Source: Serilophus lunatus (taxonomy: Eukaryota; Chordata; Aves; Passeriformes; Eurylaimidae). From it: a stretch of DNA of 64,000 nucleotides. This document shows, piece by piece, positions 24,301 through 37,439 of this stretch (its first letter is position 1; each line of letters starts with the position of its first letter). The translations under genes were made by a program, and so were the position numbers. The stretch lies in assembly GCA_013399895.1 (NCBI GenBank), contig VXBA01005741.1, forward strand, positions 465,749 through 529,748. The letters run 5' to 3'. The notes beneath the pieces are model-generated. The model searched no databases and was not told the DNA's origin. It was given only the letters and a program-made list of their open reading frames with translations.

Positions 24301-27300
24301 TGAGGTGCAGATGATTAGCCTGAGCTGTCTTTCAGTTTTCCCTTTTGTTACCATTCTCTGAGGCTTCACATTTTTCTCGTTCAAATTTGTTTGTTCATGT
24401 CTTCTGCAGAAATCAGCTGCACTGTGTTAGCAACTAGCCCAAAGGTGATAGAGGCTAACTACTGTAATTATTATCAGAGAGACAAGATGGAAGTTTAACA
24501 AACCGAGGCCACTTCAGGAGCAAAAGATAGAGAAATATTTAGTGCTCCTTATTCTCAGCAGTTTGAGCAATCCTGTGTTTGCAATGTTTCTGGGTTCTGG
24601 CATAGAATCGTGGACATCAGTGAATTAATAATGATTCCATATATTTTTGTATGTGGTTTTATCTTGGCTTTTGTTTTTCTTATGGATTTTAAGGATGATT
24701 TTTCTCTGCCTAGAGAAGCAGAGAGGAAATATGATATTCCTTTGGCAGACAGGAGATGTTCCAGCCTTTTGAAGATGGGAGATACATAGAGGCACCTTCC
24801 AAGCACCTGGCTAAAGAAACCAATGAGTTAGAACCTGACAGAGGCAGCATTGGCAAATACATCTCTACATACTAAGCAATTGTCACCATTTAGAAAGGAT
24901 CCTGGTCCTCTTGCCATCTGTTAGATCTGTGCAGAGCACATGCAGCCAATCTAGCCCCTTAGGCTGCACACAAACATATTTTTGAAACATGCCAAACGGG
25001 GCATAATACCTCTTGGGCATGTACTGCCTTCATGCAGAGCTCTTGCTGGGTCCTCCCTTTAGGAAAATTAGACTCTGTGATGGCTATACATCGCAGGATT
25101 ACTCTGATAAGAAGATACAGTACTGACAGGATATTCCCATGACCCAGGAAGTGTTTATAGAGTACTGCCCTACAAACTGTCTAAACCTACAGTCTTAGAT
25201 TACGTTGCCTTCATTTTCTGATTCCCGCCAGAGTAAGCAAGGACAGTTTTGGGAATCCACATAAGCTGAACTATTAGCACTTCAGGAACTTCCAAGCCTA
25301 AATAAAGAGTTAGGTGACTGCAGAGTAGGTTTCTTATTTAGTCTAAATCCCAGTTTTGCAGTTAGGCCTCTAAACCTTATCCAAGCCTTTTAAAGTGCAT
25401 TTCATAGTACAAATCTATTACAGCGGTATTTTGAATGCTAATGGGCTCAGGCATCGGTGTCTGGGGAATTTCTGTCAGTTCAGTTCACAAGGTAAAAATG
25501 AGGGGGGTGGTGCTCAGCAGCAGACCCAAGAACGTATTGTGAGAGTTTTGCCTGAACACAGAGGGGTCCACACTACAGTGGTCCTTGTTGACAGTGTCAA
25601 CAGAGAATTTGTTGACAGTTTTCAAAGTAGAGCTACTGTAAAGGAATGATTAAACAGGTGATTCTAACACTGACTGCTTTACATGAAGTCAATATATCAC
25701 TGTAGTCCATGGCACTAATACCTTAACCATGAAAAGTGGCCTGTAGCCATTGATGAAGAAGCCAACTTCTGTACTTTGCTAAATTACATTGGGAAAAATA
25801 GAAATGATTGATTTAAGCCTCCAGCACAAACACGCACTTGCCAGCTCTCCCATTGGAGATTTCCACTCTTGGAATAGGCCTTGCCTTGCCTAGATGAAAT
25901 CTTTGGAGCCTGCTTCCAGGTCTTTTGCCAGAATCATTAAACTGGTTGAAATAACAGCAGTGTCATTTGTCTTCCGTTTGATAACTTGTGGGCGTTAATC
26001 CAGAGCAGCATGAACACTAGATCAGGAGTTTTCTCTCCATTTGAAAAAAGGTTTAAAAGTTTACCTTGAGTTTCAATAGTGTGTGTACCAGACCCAGAGC
26101 TTTATGCTGTCTATCACTCTCCAACGCCCTCAACCAAAGAGTAAGAAAGCTTGCATGGGAGAGAGGGTGCTAATTAGGCAGTTCTTGTCTGTCAGTGAAG
26201 GTCACTGCTGGTAACACATTGTACAACAACAGAATACAACAACAAACTACTTGAGCTTCTATTCAGTTTTCCAAGAAATGCTGTTCTTTGTTTTGCAAAG
26301 GAAAAGATCTGAGGAATATGATTTACTATCACTAAGCATCACAGCTATCCATGTGTTCATTTTTTCCAGACAATATTTAGCAGTTAACTAACTGCATGTC
26401 CTGACAATACTGACTGGATTCTGGGTGTATGCATGTGCTGCAGGATTTGATTCAGTGGTGTGAATAATGGAGGTTGCCGATAGAAGAAAACAGCTTTATG
26501 TCATCTGGCCCGGCCTCTTTTATAATTCGAGTCAGGCAACCTCCTTCGAACACTTCTGTTTGAACCCCTTGGCCCATTTATAGAAGAAGGCAACCCATCC
26601 TCTCCTACTAGTCAAAGTGGAGGAACCATCATTGCCATTAGTAATTTTTACTACCAGTGAGTCATTGTTTGCTTTTGGACTCTGCCTTATGTCTATTTTA
26701 ACTTGTTTGGATTTAGCTTGTACTATTTGTCTTTTGCCAGTGATTTAAAGCACTCAGTACGTCCCTCTAGTAAAATACGGTATGATGACTTGGGCTTTTT
26801 GCTAAGCCGAAGAGAAGGACCTTTTAAGTTTTTCATCATCGGATCTTTCTGTTCATCCTCAAATTGTTTTCTGTGGTTGTTTTCTGATTTCTCTCCATTT
26901 TTCAATGTCTGCATGTGGTCAAACACAAAGTAAAAAATCAGATCTTAGAAGCACTGAAGAAGTAGCCCACAACTGGACCAGATCCAGCGCACCATGATCG
27001 AGTGCTTGGCTTCCCCTCTGCCCACAGCTGCAGCCCTGCCACCTTTCCCAGGAGGCGCCTATGCTTTGTTTTGACACTGTAATATAAAAAGTTGGCTGTT
27101 TTGCATGCCCAGAGGTGCATCAGTATCAATTATTTTCTGGGATTTGATGTCTGACTCATTGCTGAGTTCAGTGGTGGTCCAGAGAGTAGGTACGCCTGCT
27201 CAGAGGTCTCCAGAAGGTCCAGCAAAGCAGGAGACCTCGAAACCCTCTGGCCAAGAGTCTGACACAGATGTGGTGGCACCTGGCAAATGTAGTTAGCAAC

Positions 27301-30100
27301 ATTACAGAGCTGCCCTTTCTTCAGCACCTGAGAGAATCGAGAGCTCAGCCCAGATGTGGGAGGAGAGTGACTAACTCAGTGACTGTTTAAGGTGTGGTAA
27401 GTAAATAGGCCCCGTGAGGGATGTGGGGAGACCCTGCCCAGGTCAGTTGTTCTCTTCTCAAGGATGGTGATGGTGCACCAGAATGAAAAGATGCTGGTGT
27501 TTGCCATATAAGACAGAAAGGCTTCTGCTCCCTCTGTCTCTCACTGCCCACGGCCTCACAGTGAGCATGTATTCTGAAAGCAGCAGTTTGAACATCTCTC
27601 ACTGAAGAGGACACAAGCACCTGCCAATGCTGAATAGGACATCCAAACCCCAAACAGTGCATGCCAGCCTTGGCCGTTTTGGATTGTTCAGGTGATCAGC
27701 CATTTGCTTGGGCTGTGGATGTCCCTATCCTGAGGTGTCCAAGGCTCCCCACAGGGTCCTGCTCCTTCTAGTCCTACTTCTCCCTGAACAAGGGATGAGT
27801 GTCCCCCAGCCCTTTTGTGGATATCGGATTTGGAATTCATTAGTGCTGGAAGGAATGTTGTGGTGCTTTTACAGCCCGAGATCCCGTGTTACACCACAGA
27901 GCAGACACAGTTATTTTGCTAGTAGCCTTGCACTGTTAATAGTTTTAATCCAGTGCTCTGTGGCATTTGGAGTGGTTTTTCTTGCTAATTTCAAATTAAC
28001 AGATCCCTAATGTCACCTCAATTAGCCTGAGATAATTTGTCGTGTTCTTCATTTGGAAAAAAGCGCTGCTTTTAATAGTGAGGTCTTTGCAAATAAAAGG
28101 CCCTGTCAGAGGGCTTTGAATGTGATTACAGTGACTCACATTTTTAATGGCTTTTTTAGAAAATCTCTAACATGGCTTTTTTCCAAATAAATCCTACAAG
28201 GCCTCATATAACAAACAAGGGTTACTGCTCTTTTCCACACATAACATGAAAAATATCCTTGAGTGGAGCAAACTGCAGCCCATCTGCTGGAGCTTGGCCG
28301 GCATGCAGCACAGCTCCCTGACCATTACGCAGGGCTCTTGGTAAAGCAAACCACCTGCTTCCTGCACGAGGTCCCGCCTTGAGCCTCGCCAGTGCTTCTC
28401 CAAGGAGGAAACCCATCCAAACTGCTGATGGGGGATGACAGCCTTGGCATTCCCTTTCGCTGCATTTGTTCTTATGCCATTTGTTGTTCCCTCAAGTGCT
28501 CCGTGGACTTTTCCATGCACACTAGAAAAAGGCAGTCAATGCCAGAGATAAATAGACTCTTACCTTCCTGTCCATTGCACTCCCTTAATCTACAGCTAAA
28601 GTCAGCAAAGTCTTAATTTGGGAACCCAAAAGGGCACCCTTGAAAGGGAAGGGAAAGGAGAGAAGCCTTGGGGCAATTTTTCCAAGGAGTGATCTGAACA
28701 TCAGCCCCTCCTCCCTGATTTAGGGTCTGATGCTGCAGATATTAAACTGAGCTGAGCCTTTCATGTATCCCACTTGTGTCAAACAAGCGAATTCACGTGA
28801 ATTCCAGCAGCATCCTGGATGTGTACTTCCTAGACGCAATTCCTAAACACTTATAGCACAAACAAACTGTAATTTTGCAAATACTGTGCTGAGTAAAAAA
28901 TGGCATTTCCTCCAGCTTTTTGCCATCAAGCAGCATAGATCTGCCAGCTGAACAGACCAAAGCCAATGCTATTACACAGAAACTGCTGAGCATCCTCCCT
29001 TTGCCTTCATTGTTGGTGAGAGAAGACCTCCATTAATCTCCTTCACTGCTCAAAGCAGATTAGGGGCCAGCCTTACCAGCAGGGTGCCCTGAAGCCCTGG
29101 GCATTGGGGATGGTTTCAAAGGATGTAGCACTTTTCAAAATAAATGGCTTTCTATGTTCTAAGTGAGGTCAGGGTACACACTGTCCCAGGTACATCTTAG
29201 TGGTCAAAACATTAATATGAAGTTTAAAAGTTCAAGTTGAAATCCTTTCCTACTCTGGAAACCATCAGCTATATCTTCAGGAACTGGAAGAACTAGGCTA
29301 TCAGGGAAAGAGGATTTCTGCTAAGCCATGATTCTGCTGCAGTCCAGAGGGTGCTGTGGTGGCATTTCATATGGCTGTTAGGATGAAAATCTTATTTTCT
29401 CCTACATTTAAAAAAAACTAAATTCACTGCTGTTTTTTTGCTAAGAAATAAACAGTATTCACTACCTTCTTCTCTGAAGCTAAACTGTATTGTTAAATTC
29501 TGACTATAAATAGCCATGAGAAGCACTCCAAGGTAAACACGTCATATGAAGTATTCTCACTCAGATGGTAGAAATTTGAAAGAGTTTTATGATCGACTCA
29601 AAATGTGATCTTACAGCAGAGAACAAAGCAGTGCTGCTAGCTGTGCCTGAGACTAGGATTTTGCCTTCTTGAAATAGTGCTATTTGGAGGAAAAACTGTT
29701 AGCGAGTATGTGTGGTTAACTGTGTACTTATGTGGCAGAGATTAATATCTCACTGGTACCAGCCCTATCATATGTTTGTTAGTCTGTAACATATTGTGTC
29801 ACTAGGTGCTCAGAGTGCACCTTTTTATTACTATTTTTTAGAAATTAAGTTGTGCAACATGCAGTAAATGTCATTAAAACTGGGAAAAAAATAGTTATTT
29901 ACTGTGCATAAAAAAGTTTTCTAATGCAAAATAATATCACGTCTTTAAACATTAAATTAACCATTGATTAAAACAAAATCATGGCTTAAAAATGTTTCAT
30001 GTTTGTCTGGCCACGTTAATTTGTGTTGCTCTGATAAATGGTGGCTTTAAACACACCAAGCCACTGGCAGAGTGAGGCTGCAGATGGGGATGCATGAAAT
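21386..30100. other. Intergenic stretch, left part
   Basis: Between the convergent genes NIPAL2 and POP1. Several open frames of 60-120 codons occur on both strands, but none shows a family, a start context or a splice pattern, and I treat them as chance. A 10-bp inverted repeat lies near 26469-26544. No transposon was recognised in this part. Confidence 0.65.
26469..26544. repeat. 10-bp perfect inverted repeat with 56-bp spacer
   Basis: GGAGGTTGCC at 26469-26478 is the exact reverse complement of GGCAACCTCC at 26535-26544. The short arms could arise by chance. Function unknown. Confidence 0.6.
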
Positions 30101-30121
30101 ACATATATATATATATATATA
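30101..30121. repeat. (TA)n microsatellite
   Basis: A run of alternating TA of about 18 bases, followed by A6. It sits directly 5' of the CR1 tail at 30128. Confidence 0.9.
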
Positions 30122-30127
30122 AAAAAT

Positions 30128-30346
30128 AGGTTAGATATTAGGAAGAAGTTTTTTACAGAAAGAGTAATAAAGTATTGGAATAGTCTGCCCAGGGAGGTGG
30201 TGGAGTCACCATCCCTGGATGTGTTAAAAAAAAGGCTGGACGTGGCACTTGGTGACATAGTCTAGTCTAGTTGAGGTTTTAGGGCAAGGGTTGGACTCTA
30301 TGATCTTGGAGGTCTCTTCCAACCTAGCGATTCTGTGATTCTGTGA
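30128..30346 (+). mobile_element. CR1 LINE, 5'-truncated 3' tail
   Basis: About 220 bp with the standard CR1 end. It contains GTTAGATATTAGGAAGAAGT, GCCCAGGGAGGTGGTGGAGT, CACCATCCCTGGATGTGTT, GGTTGGACTCTATGATCTTG and CTTCCAACCTAGCGATTCTG, and it ends in the tandem octamer ATTCTGTGATTCTGTGA that marks CR1 3' termini. No coding part of the element remains. The element is intergenic and on the plus strand. Confidence 0.93.
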
Positions 30347-31500
30347 AACAGGGTAAAATATGCAACATGTACTCCAGTAAAGCATTGGTTAAAGTTATCT
30401 CTACATCAGCCTACAAGAAGAGAGTGCCAAAAAATTGTAGGAACAGTCCCAACTCAGTTTCAACAAATGTTGACGCTCATAGACTGCAGAAGCTACAGCA
30501 GATACCAGAGTCCCCATGCTTTCAGTCAGCTACTTAATAACTAACAACCAAACTGCTGGGATGAGCTGCAGGTTTACTGGGAAACCTTCAGACTCTTGCC
30601 TTGAAACTGCACTTACAACAGGCTGTGTTCCAGTACAGATAAGAGACAGGAATTCTGAATTCCTGGATGCTTGTGCATAGGGAAATGTTTTGGTTCCTTT
30701 TTCCAGAGAATCAAAATCAGATGAAGTAAGCATAGCTCTGAAACCTCACTTCCTACTTTCTGAAGCAACCACTCCTGTTGACTTTTCCCCATTCTCCCAT
30801 CTGCCTTTCCAGCAGTACTTTGAGGTATTTCTCTGTTCCCTGTGATAGAAGAGGAACCAGAGTTTTCAGCAGTCAAGACACCAGTTTGACTCCTCTGCAC
30901 ACATTTTCTGTTTCACATCTTGTGCCTAGAGTCTCATCCTGAATCCTTCGGTCAGCTCCACATGCAGCATTTTTGAGTGCTCAGCAGCATCTGCGTAGGG
31001 CCCATGGGTGTGTGTGCAGAACAAATAATGCACTTAGATAAAAGGCAGTGTAGAAGCCCAGAAGATAAGGGGCTAATGTGTATGTCTCAATATTCTTGTA
31101 GCCGAATATCTGTGGAGCCAACCAAGGATTGTCAGTAATAATCATGCCTGTGAGAAGAAATAGGATGTGGCTGGAGAAGGGGCCAGAGAAGTAGGGCAGC
31201 ACTTTTCTGGGGCACACCTACTCATTCTGGCTCCTGGAAATAAGTACAACACAGTACAACACAAGCACAGCAATGAGGCCAAGAAGCAGGCATGGATTGT
31301 CAACCAAAGGTTGACCCAGTAGAAAGTGATCAAGACCACCCAAGACCTGCAAAATGCTCTGACTCATTTCCAGAAAAGTCTGAAAGAACAGACTGTGCAT
31401 TAAAAGCTATAAATTTAGCTCCAGGGTAGGAAATAAAAAAAGTCTGGGTGGCACTTCCGGGACAACCCATCAACTGGGTTGACAGTGGAGCCAGGACTGG
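30347..31500. other. Intergenic, with unexplained hydrophobic minus-strand frame
   Basis: No named gene. The minus strand from 31400 down to 30981 forms one 420-nt frame that is hydrophobic on both sides of a single TAG at 31218-31220 (see findings). I cannot assign a family. Confidence 0.5.
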
Positions 31501-31607
31501 CCTCCCTCCCTTCTCCCTTTCCCTCCCTTCTCCCTTTCCCTCCATCCTCCCTTTCCCTCCATCCTCCCTTTCCCCCATTCCCTTCCCTTCCCTTCCCTTN
31601 TCCCTCC
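31501..31607. repeat. Pyrimidine minisatellite (17-bp unit) plus CCCTT repeats, with one N
   Basis: Four tandem 17-bp units run from 31505 to 31572, two reading CCTCCCTTCTCCCTTTC and two reading CCTCCATCCTCCCTTTC. They are followed by CCCTT pentamers. Position 31600 is N. The plus strand is almost pure pyrimidine, and the minus strand carries many GGG runs separated by a few bases. Confidence 0.92.
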
Positions 31608-34600
31608 ACTGTTATTCACAGGCTTAACTTACAGCAGAATAGAGAATGGCATTTTAATTTTTATCATAGTGAAGGAAATGTTTAAAACCAGTGCAAATGT
31701 AACCCATGCTGTTCCGTTGCAACCTTGTGTGGAAAGTCAAAGATGGAAGATCTGCGTGTTCTCATGAAGTACACTATAAAATCAGGGCTGATATGTTCGG
31801 CAACTTGTACCTTCGTACTTGATGTCCATGATGATCAAAATATGCAAGAACAGAGAGATAGTACAGATTTTAAGGAAAGTTCCATCTGCAGTCACAAGTG
31901 TTATAATAGCCTCCCAAGGTAAAAAGGTAGGTGGGCTCTAGGACTGCTGAAAAGAGCCAGGTTTAATGGGTTTCTTTAATTTTCTGTATTGAGGAGTAGG
32001 CTTTTTAGAGTCTCGAAATATTTTCTCAGTACATAAGAGGTGTATTAGAAATAAGACATAAAAGAATAGTCTCACTAAAAGCACTCTTTCTTCCATCAAA
32101 TTTCCTTTCAAATAGTAATAAAATGTAAATATTGACATTTCCTCTACTTACAATGGTCTTGATTTTCTGTTCTTTTTAAGGAGCACTTTAGAAAGATATC
32201 TCTTTTTCCTTATTCTGTAGGAAAGCAATAAAATTATTCATTGGAAAAGTACTGGCATTAGTTCTGAAAAAGGATAATGCAGAATTATGTCGAAGAAAAA
32301 AAAAATTTTGTTACAGTCTAAGATATCTGAATTCCTCTAAATGAGTAGCATATTTATTATGAATGTCAAAATTTCCAAAGGTAATGTTCATTAAGTCTCT
32401 TAAAAAGTCAACAATCAACACCCCTGTGGTTCAGAGTCTGTAGAGCAAAAGCAATAATAAAAGCATGAGTTGTAATAATTGCTGCTCTTTTCTCTCTCCA
32501 TTGCTTTCTTTCTTTAAACTAGAGTACAGGCACATGTGTGAGTGTAAAACAACATAAATCTAGCAAAGAGCAGGACTTGCTTATCTCTGTATTTATCATG
32601 CATTGCTGACTCCAAAATACATAATTCTGAAAAATGAAAAAGTCTTGCTTTTCCCATCTCATCCCCCTTCAGGAAGAACTTTCTCTTTTCTGCCTAAATT
32701 ATTACTTAAAACCTTTTAGAATTAAAACATGACTAAACCTAAATATTTTCATTTGGAGCAAGCATTTTCCACAGCAGGTTTGAATGGTCAGCTGTGATCA
32801 TTTGGCTTTTATGAAGTTATTTGCAAAGAAGAATAAAAAGGGTTGTTATAAGTGATTTCAATTTTTTTTAAAGATTACTTTCTTGATAATGTTATACAAT
32901 AAACCCCTAAAAGCTGGTTTATGGGCCAACTCCTCAAGACAAACAGTGAACAAATTGGTTTGGGCAAGAAAAGCTTTCCTAAGATAATTAAAACAACTTG
33001 TGCCGGCACTGTGAGAAAGAAGACAGCTTTCAAAATGTTTATCTTCAAGCTAAAATACAAGTCCCAAGCCTGAGTTTGAAAAGCAATTGAAAAATCATTG
33101 GCCCCGGCAAGGAGCTGATGCGCAGTGGGAGGTAGGTGGGCAGGCTGTGAGCCCCACGCGGGTGGGACGGGGGCCAGTGGGTCAGCTGGGATGGTCCTGG
33201 GAGGAGGTGGGCAGGAACCTCCTTTATTTGGCATGTTCCCCTGGTCCCACAGGCACATCTTCTGCCAGCTGCCTCACAGTCCCTCCTCACACGAGGTTTC
33301 CTACTAACCCACCCCAGCACCTTCAGCCTCTCAGTTTGTTTCTCCTTTTTGGTTCATCCTTTACCACCTGTGGATGATCATGCTGTGCAGCTCCTCTGTC
33401 TCTCCTACATCTTCTGTGGACCAGCCCACTGTTGGCATATCTGAAATACTCCATTTTTTGCCAATATATCCTTCTGTTGCTTCTCTTGTTGTTGGTTTCA
33501 TGTAAGTTATTTAGGCAATGATTTATATGAAAATACAGGGTGAGGACAGAGACAAATGTAGTGAAAAGACTTTGGTTGTAACCTCACTTTCAGTCCCTAA
33601 TTTCATGAAACTGCTCCCTCTTGGTCCAGATTTCCCAAAGTTGCAGCTGCTGGCAACTCAAAGGTTTTGTTTCTCCTCGAACATTTCGTTAAAAAGAAGA
33701 AGGTAAAGTTCAGCCATTACTGCATGAGTGGCAAATGAAGAAAACCCTCTCCTCACTAAAAAAATAGACTTTGTCCCTGCCTTCCACCACCACCCACGCA
33801 TGACTTCAAGCAGAGGGCAGTGATTGCTTGCTATGGAAGTATGTTCATGGAGTGCAACACAAGGCCAGATCCCAGAGAAAATTTTTGTTGTTGATAGGAT
33901 AGTTACAAGGATTTGAAAATCACCTAAGGAGCATAGAAGGCAGGATGTTACTGTCTCAGCCACTCACTAAACCTGCGCCTGGTGCATTTCTGTGCAGCAA
34001 ACTACCACATGTAGGGCTGCTGTGCCCAGAAATAAACAGTCTGAGGAAACCAAGTGTCTGGAGAGAAGGACAAACCCCATGCCCAGGGTGAACTCTTGAC
34101 ATCACAAAACTGTATATTAATGGTCTCCCCTATAAACCTCAGGCTGGCACACTTGGCTGTCTACCGGCTGTACATGACAGCTTCACTGAAGCTTATGGGC
34201 TATCCTGCTCATTATGTAAGTTCTTCTGCCTGTGTCACCTGTAGAGGCTATTGGGCTACAGAAAATGCAGTGTGCTCCAAAAATGCAAACAAAATGGACA
34301 TCTATCTAGAGAATATGGTCACAGTGGACTTAGTTTTGAAAATCCGTTTTTCTGAGAACTAGGGAATAATAGAGCCCAATAAACAACATAAAGGTAAAAT
34401 AAATACTGGCTATCATTTCAGAGAAACCTGCAGAGAAAAATGACATCTCAGGACAGGATCAACTTCTATGTGTCTTTTACTTTCTTTTGGCTAACAGTGC
34501 CATCCCTACTCAGTAGCTACCTGATCTGTCCTCAGTGCATTTTGTGCTACTAAATGTCTTTATTGTGATAGGAGATGGCACAGAGGCACAGAAGCCAGAA

Positions 34601-37439
34601 TCTCTTTAAGGCCTCTGAAACACCACATCAGCTATACCAGGAAGAGTATATAACATCCAAGTGGAAAAGATTAAAACACCATGATTGAAAAACATTGTTA
34701 AGAAAGTTTCAGACCCAGTGGGAAGAGTCTGAGGCTGATAACTGTATGTTGGATATCCTCCAACACCGAAGGACTACCAAACATAAAACACGTGCAACAT
34801 CAGATAACACTGGTGATGCATCCAGATCATTTTCTCTTCTCTGGCCACAACCAAGTGGTGCTGTAGAAAAGGGTTGTATCACCTGTATCTCATAACTGCA
34901 TGTCAGTGAAAATGTTGGTATCTCCTTACCAAAAGGCAAGACTTCTGGAATCACATTCTTCTAGGATGAATGCAGTGTTGCCTCATTGAAACAAAAAAAG
35001 GCAGGAGGATGTGCCACCTAATTGTGAGGGTAAACACGAGGGCACTGTCTCCATGGTTGCTACTGTTGACAACTTAATATTGCATTAAAAACAGATTTAA
35101 TACCCAAGCACATTGGACACGTGAGTAACCCGGACACTTCTGAATTAAAGAGGCTACCTTGTTTGTTGCATGATTAACAGCTAAGGCTTAGGCAGACTTG
35201 TTACATCTACAGCTGCTCTGCAACTCTTCCTTGCAGACAGAGCAAAACAAAAATATGAAGTATGTTAGAAGCCTGTAGTTATATGGGAAAGGGTCAAAAT
35301 AGGTGGTGGCAAATAGTAGGGAAAAGGTCATGAGACAAAAAAAATGAGGGAAGCAAATTGTATTAGCAGAAAAATAGGGCATGACCCTACAATTTGGCAA
35401 AGTTACAGAAACGTTAACCTTTGGAAATGCTATTAGTTCATTGCTGTTGGAAAGTTGGCGAGAAAGGCAACGCTCAGGACTGACTCAGTTCTAGGGTTTC
35501 TGCTGTGCTAAGCACAGTAACACACGAACACACCTCCCTCCCCTCTTGGAGGCATGCTTATAAGGAACAGCCACTAAATTCTGTGTTATTCCCAATATTT
35601 TGCTACCCTAGGCAACCAACTACCAACTCCAGTCGGCATGACACAGCCTGCAAGAACTAGATAGTCTAGAATCAATTTGCTACTCCAGTTGAGTTTGATT
35701 TTATGATCTTAACACTTGTCATTTTGAGAATGAACAAAACATTCACTGTTCCCAGGGTATGTAATGCTACTGGGAAGCCATAAATTTTAATTCAGTGCTT
35801 TATTTCCCTCATGAAGAGATGTTGTTCATATGTGCTGTCACAGTTGGGGGTTCCTCTTTTTTTCCCTTGTCCCTTCATTAAGTTGGAACACACTCAGAAA
35901 CACGACAGCTTTTGTTTCCGCCAAAGATGGATGTTAGAGTTTTGGTTTGGTTTCCTTGGACCAGGAATTGTTTCACATTAAATTTTCTGCTGGATGAGCT
36001 GGCACTCCTGGCTCCCTCTCTGAGCTGTGCCAATCACTATTTTTTTCTTTTCAGCATTTGGCCTGATTTTGAAGTGGCAGGATATAGAGATTGATGGTTT
36101 TGTTCTTTAGAGGAAAGGAATCAATTCAGAGTGCATGCTGGTGCCCAAAAGAGGCTTAGGAAAGAGAAATGCTCTGCCAGTTTTTCCAAGTGTATTTCAG
36201 GGCCTGACAGGGGAAACAGAAAACTTATTAGAATATTTGTATTTTTATTTAAATTAATATTTTAATTGGAAACTCCATACTCTATGGTTTCTGGTAGGAT
36301 ATATCGCTTCATATTTGGGAAAAAATACCAAAATGTCTAAAAGCTCAGAAAAATATCTGCTTTTCATTCTTTCTTCTTGTATTTTCCACTTGAAAAAGTT
36401 TTATCATGACAAAAAATGAAGGTACACACAGAAGAAGGCACAGTTAATAGAAGGTTGCCTACTGGAGTCTGTGAAACAAGACAGGTGTTATACTAAATTA
36501 AAGAAATTTTAATGATTGCAATCAAAGTTCAAAGGAGAATCTTCTAAGGGTTTTCTATAACTTTAAGTTATGGGATAAAAGTACATCCTGTCTGTGAGGT
36601 CAGAAACCCTACTTAGCTCCTGTTTGAGACGGAGACTCAAACTTCAGTCACGAGGTTGACTGAAGCTTTTAATATTTTTCAGTTCTCAGTGGTCTTAGCA
36701 TTTTGAGGACTGAAAAGGAGGAAACAGATACTGCAACTTGTATGTTTTTCTCCAAGCCAAGGTCCCCATAGAGTAATTCATGTTCTTGAAAATATGCAAA
36801 TTAATTTTACAAATGGATCTGGATAAGAATAAATTTTTAATGGTCATCAACTTAATGACCATGAAGATATAAGAGGTGACCTCTTAATAGACTGCTTAAT
36901 AGACTTTGAAATCCAGCTGACATGTGGAGTTTACTGTTTTCAATGGTGAAAGGGAAGTTATTATTTTTGGTGGGATTTTTTTGTTCCCATCCCTGAAGAC
37001 CACATGAAACCTGGCTACTGTCCTGGGACTTGTAGTTCAAGTTATTGTCTTCATAGTTCCTGGAGTTAAACTAATAGCTGGAGATCTTCACTGTAGAAAA
37101 CATTTGGAGAAAAATTAATTTATGTTGTATTTCCTGCATATTTTTGATAGCTGCTTGGCCAGACTAACAGTATCCCTCCTTGTACCGTGGGACAGTAATC
37201 TCTCAGCTTTTGATGGTTTTTTACAGAAGGAGATCTGGATAAAAAATGCACAATGTTTCAAAATGAAGGCCAAGATTTACTCAGGATAGGATCAAAGAGC
37301 AATTAAAAACTCGCATACAGCATAGAGGTAGCCTTTTCCTCTTCTGTGGTCTTTACTACACTTTTACAGGAAAGCTGTCAAAAAATAAACTGTTCCACAC
37401 CAAATGGGGAAGATAATGAGTAGGAACTCATGTCAGATG
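31608..37439. other. Intergenic stretch, middle part
   Basis: Mostly AT-rich single-copy-looking sequence without a supported gene. An isolated G-rich patch lies near 33120-33225. Open frames of up to 127 codons overlap that patch on both strands and look like a by-product of its base composition. Confidence 0.6.
33160..33181 (+). other. G-quadruplex-type motif
   Basis: Four G runs, at 33160-33162, 33164-33166, 33169-33173 and 33179-33181, are separated by loops of 1, 2 and 5 bases, which fits the usual G4 pattern. It sits in a short G-rich patch within AT-rich intergenic DNA. Confidence 0.6.

Noticed and set aside
25587..25601. Small perfect palindrome GTTGACAGTGTCAAC with a third GTTGACAG nearby
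   Set aside because: The 7-bp arms are too short to mean more than chance in an intergenic stretch of this size.
27950..28190. AT-rich block with homeobox-like TAAT motifs that resembles a conserved noncoding element
   Set aside because: Conservation cannot be judged from one sequence, and TAAT motifs are common in AT-rich DNA.
28194..28520. 108-codon minus-strand open frame
   Set aside because: No family pattern, and a second overlapping frame is open as well, which points to base composition rather than coding.
32875..33377. Overlapping open frames of 127 (-) and 96 (+) codons
   Set aside because: They overlap on opposite strands over the G-rich patch, where stop codons are rare. There is no recognisable protein.
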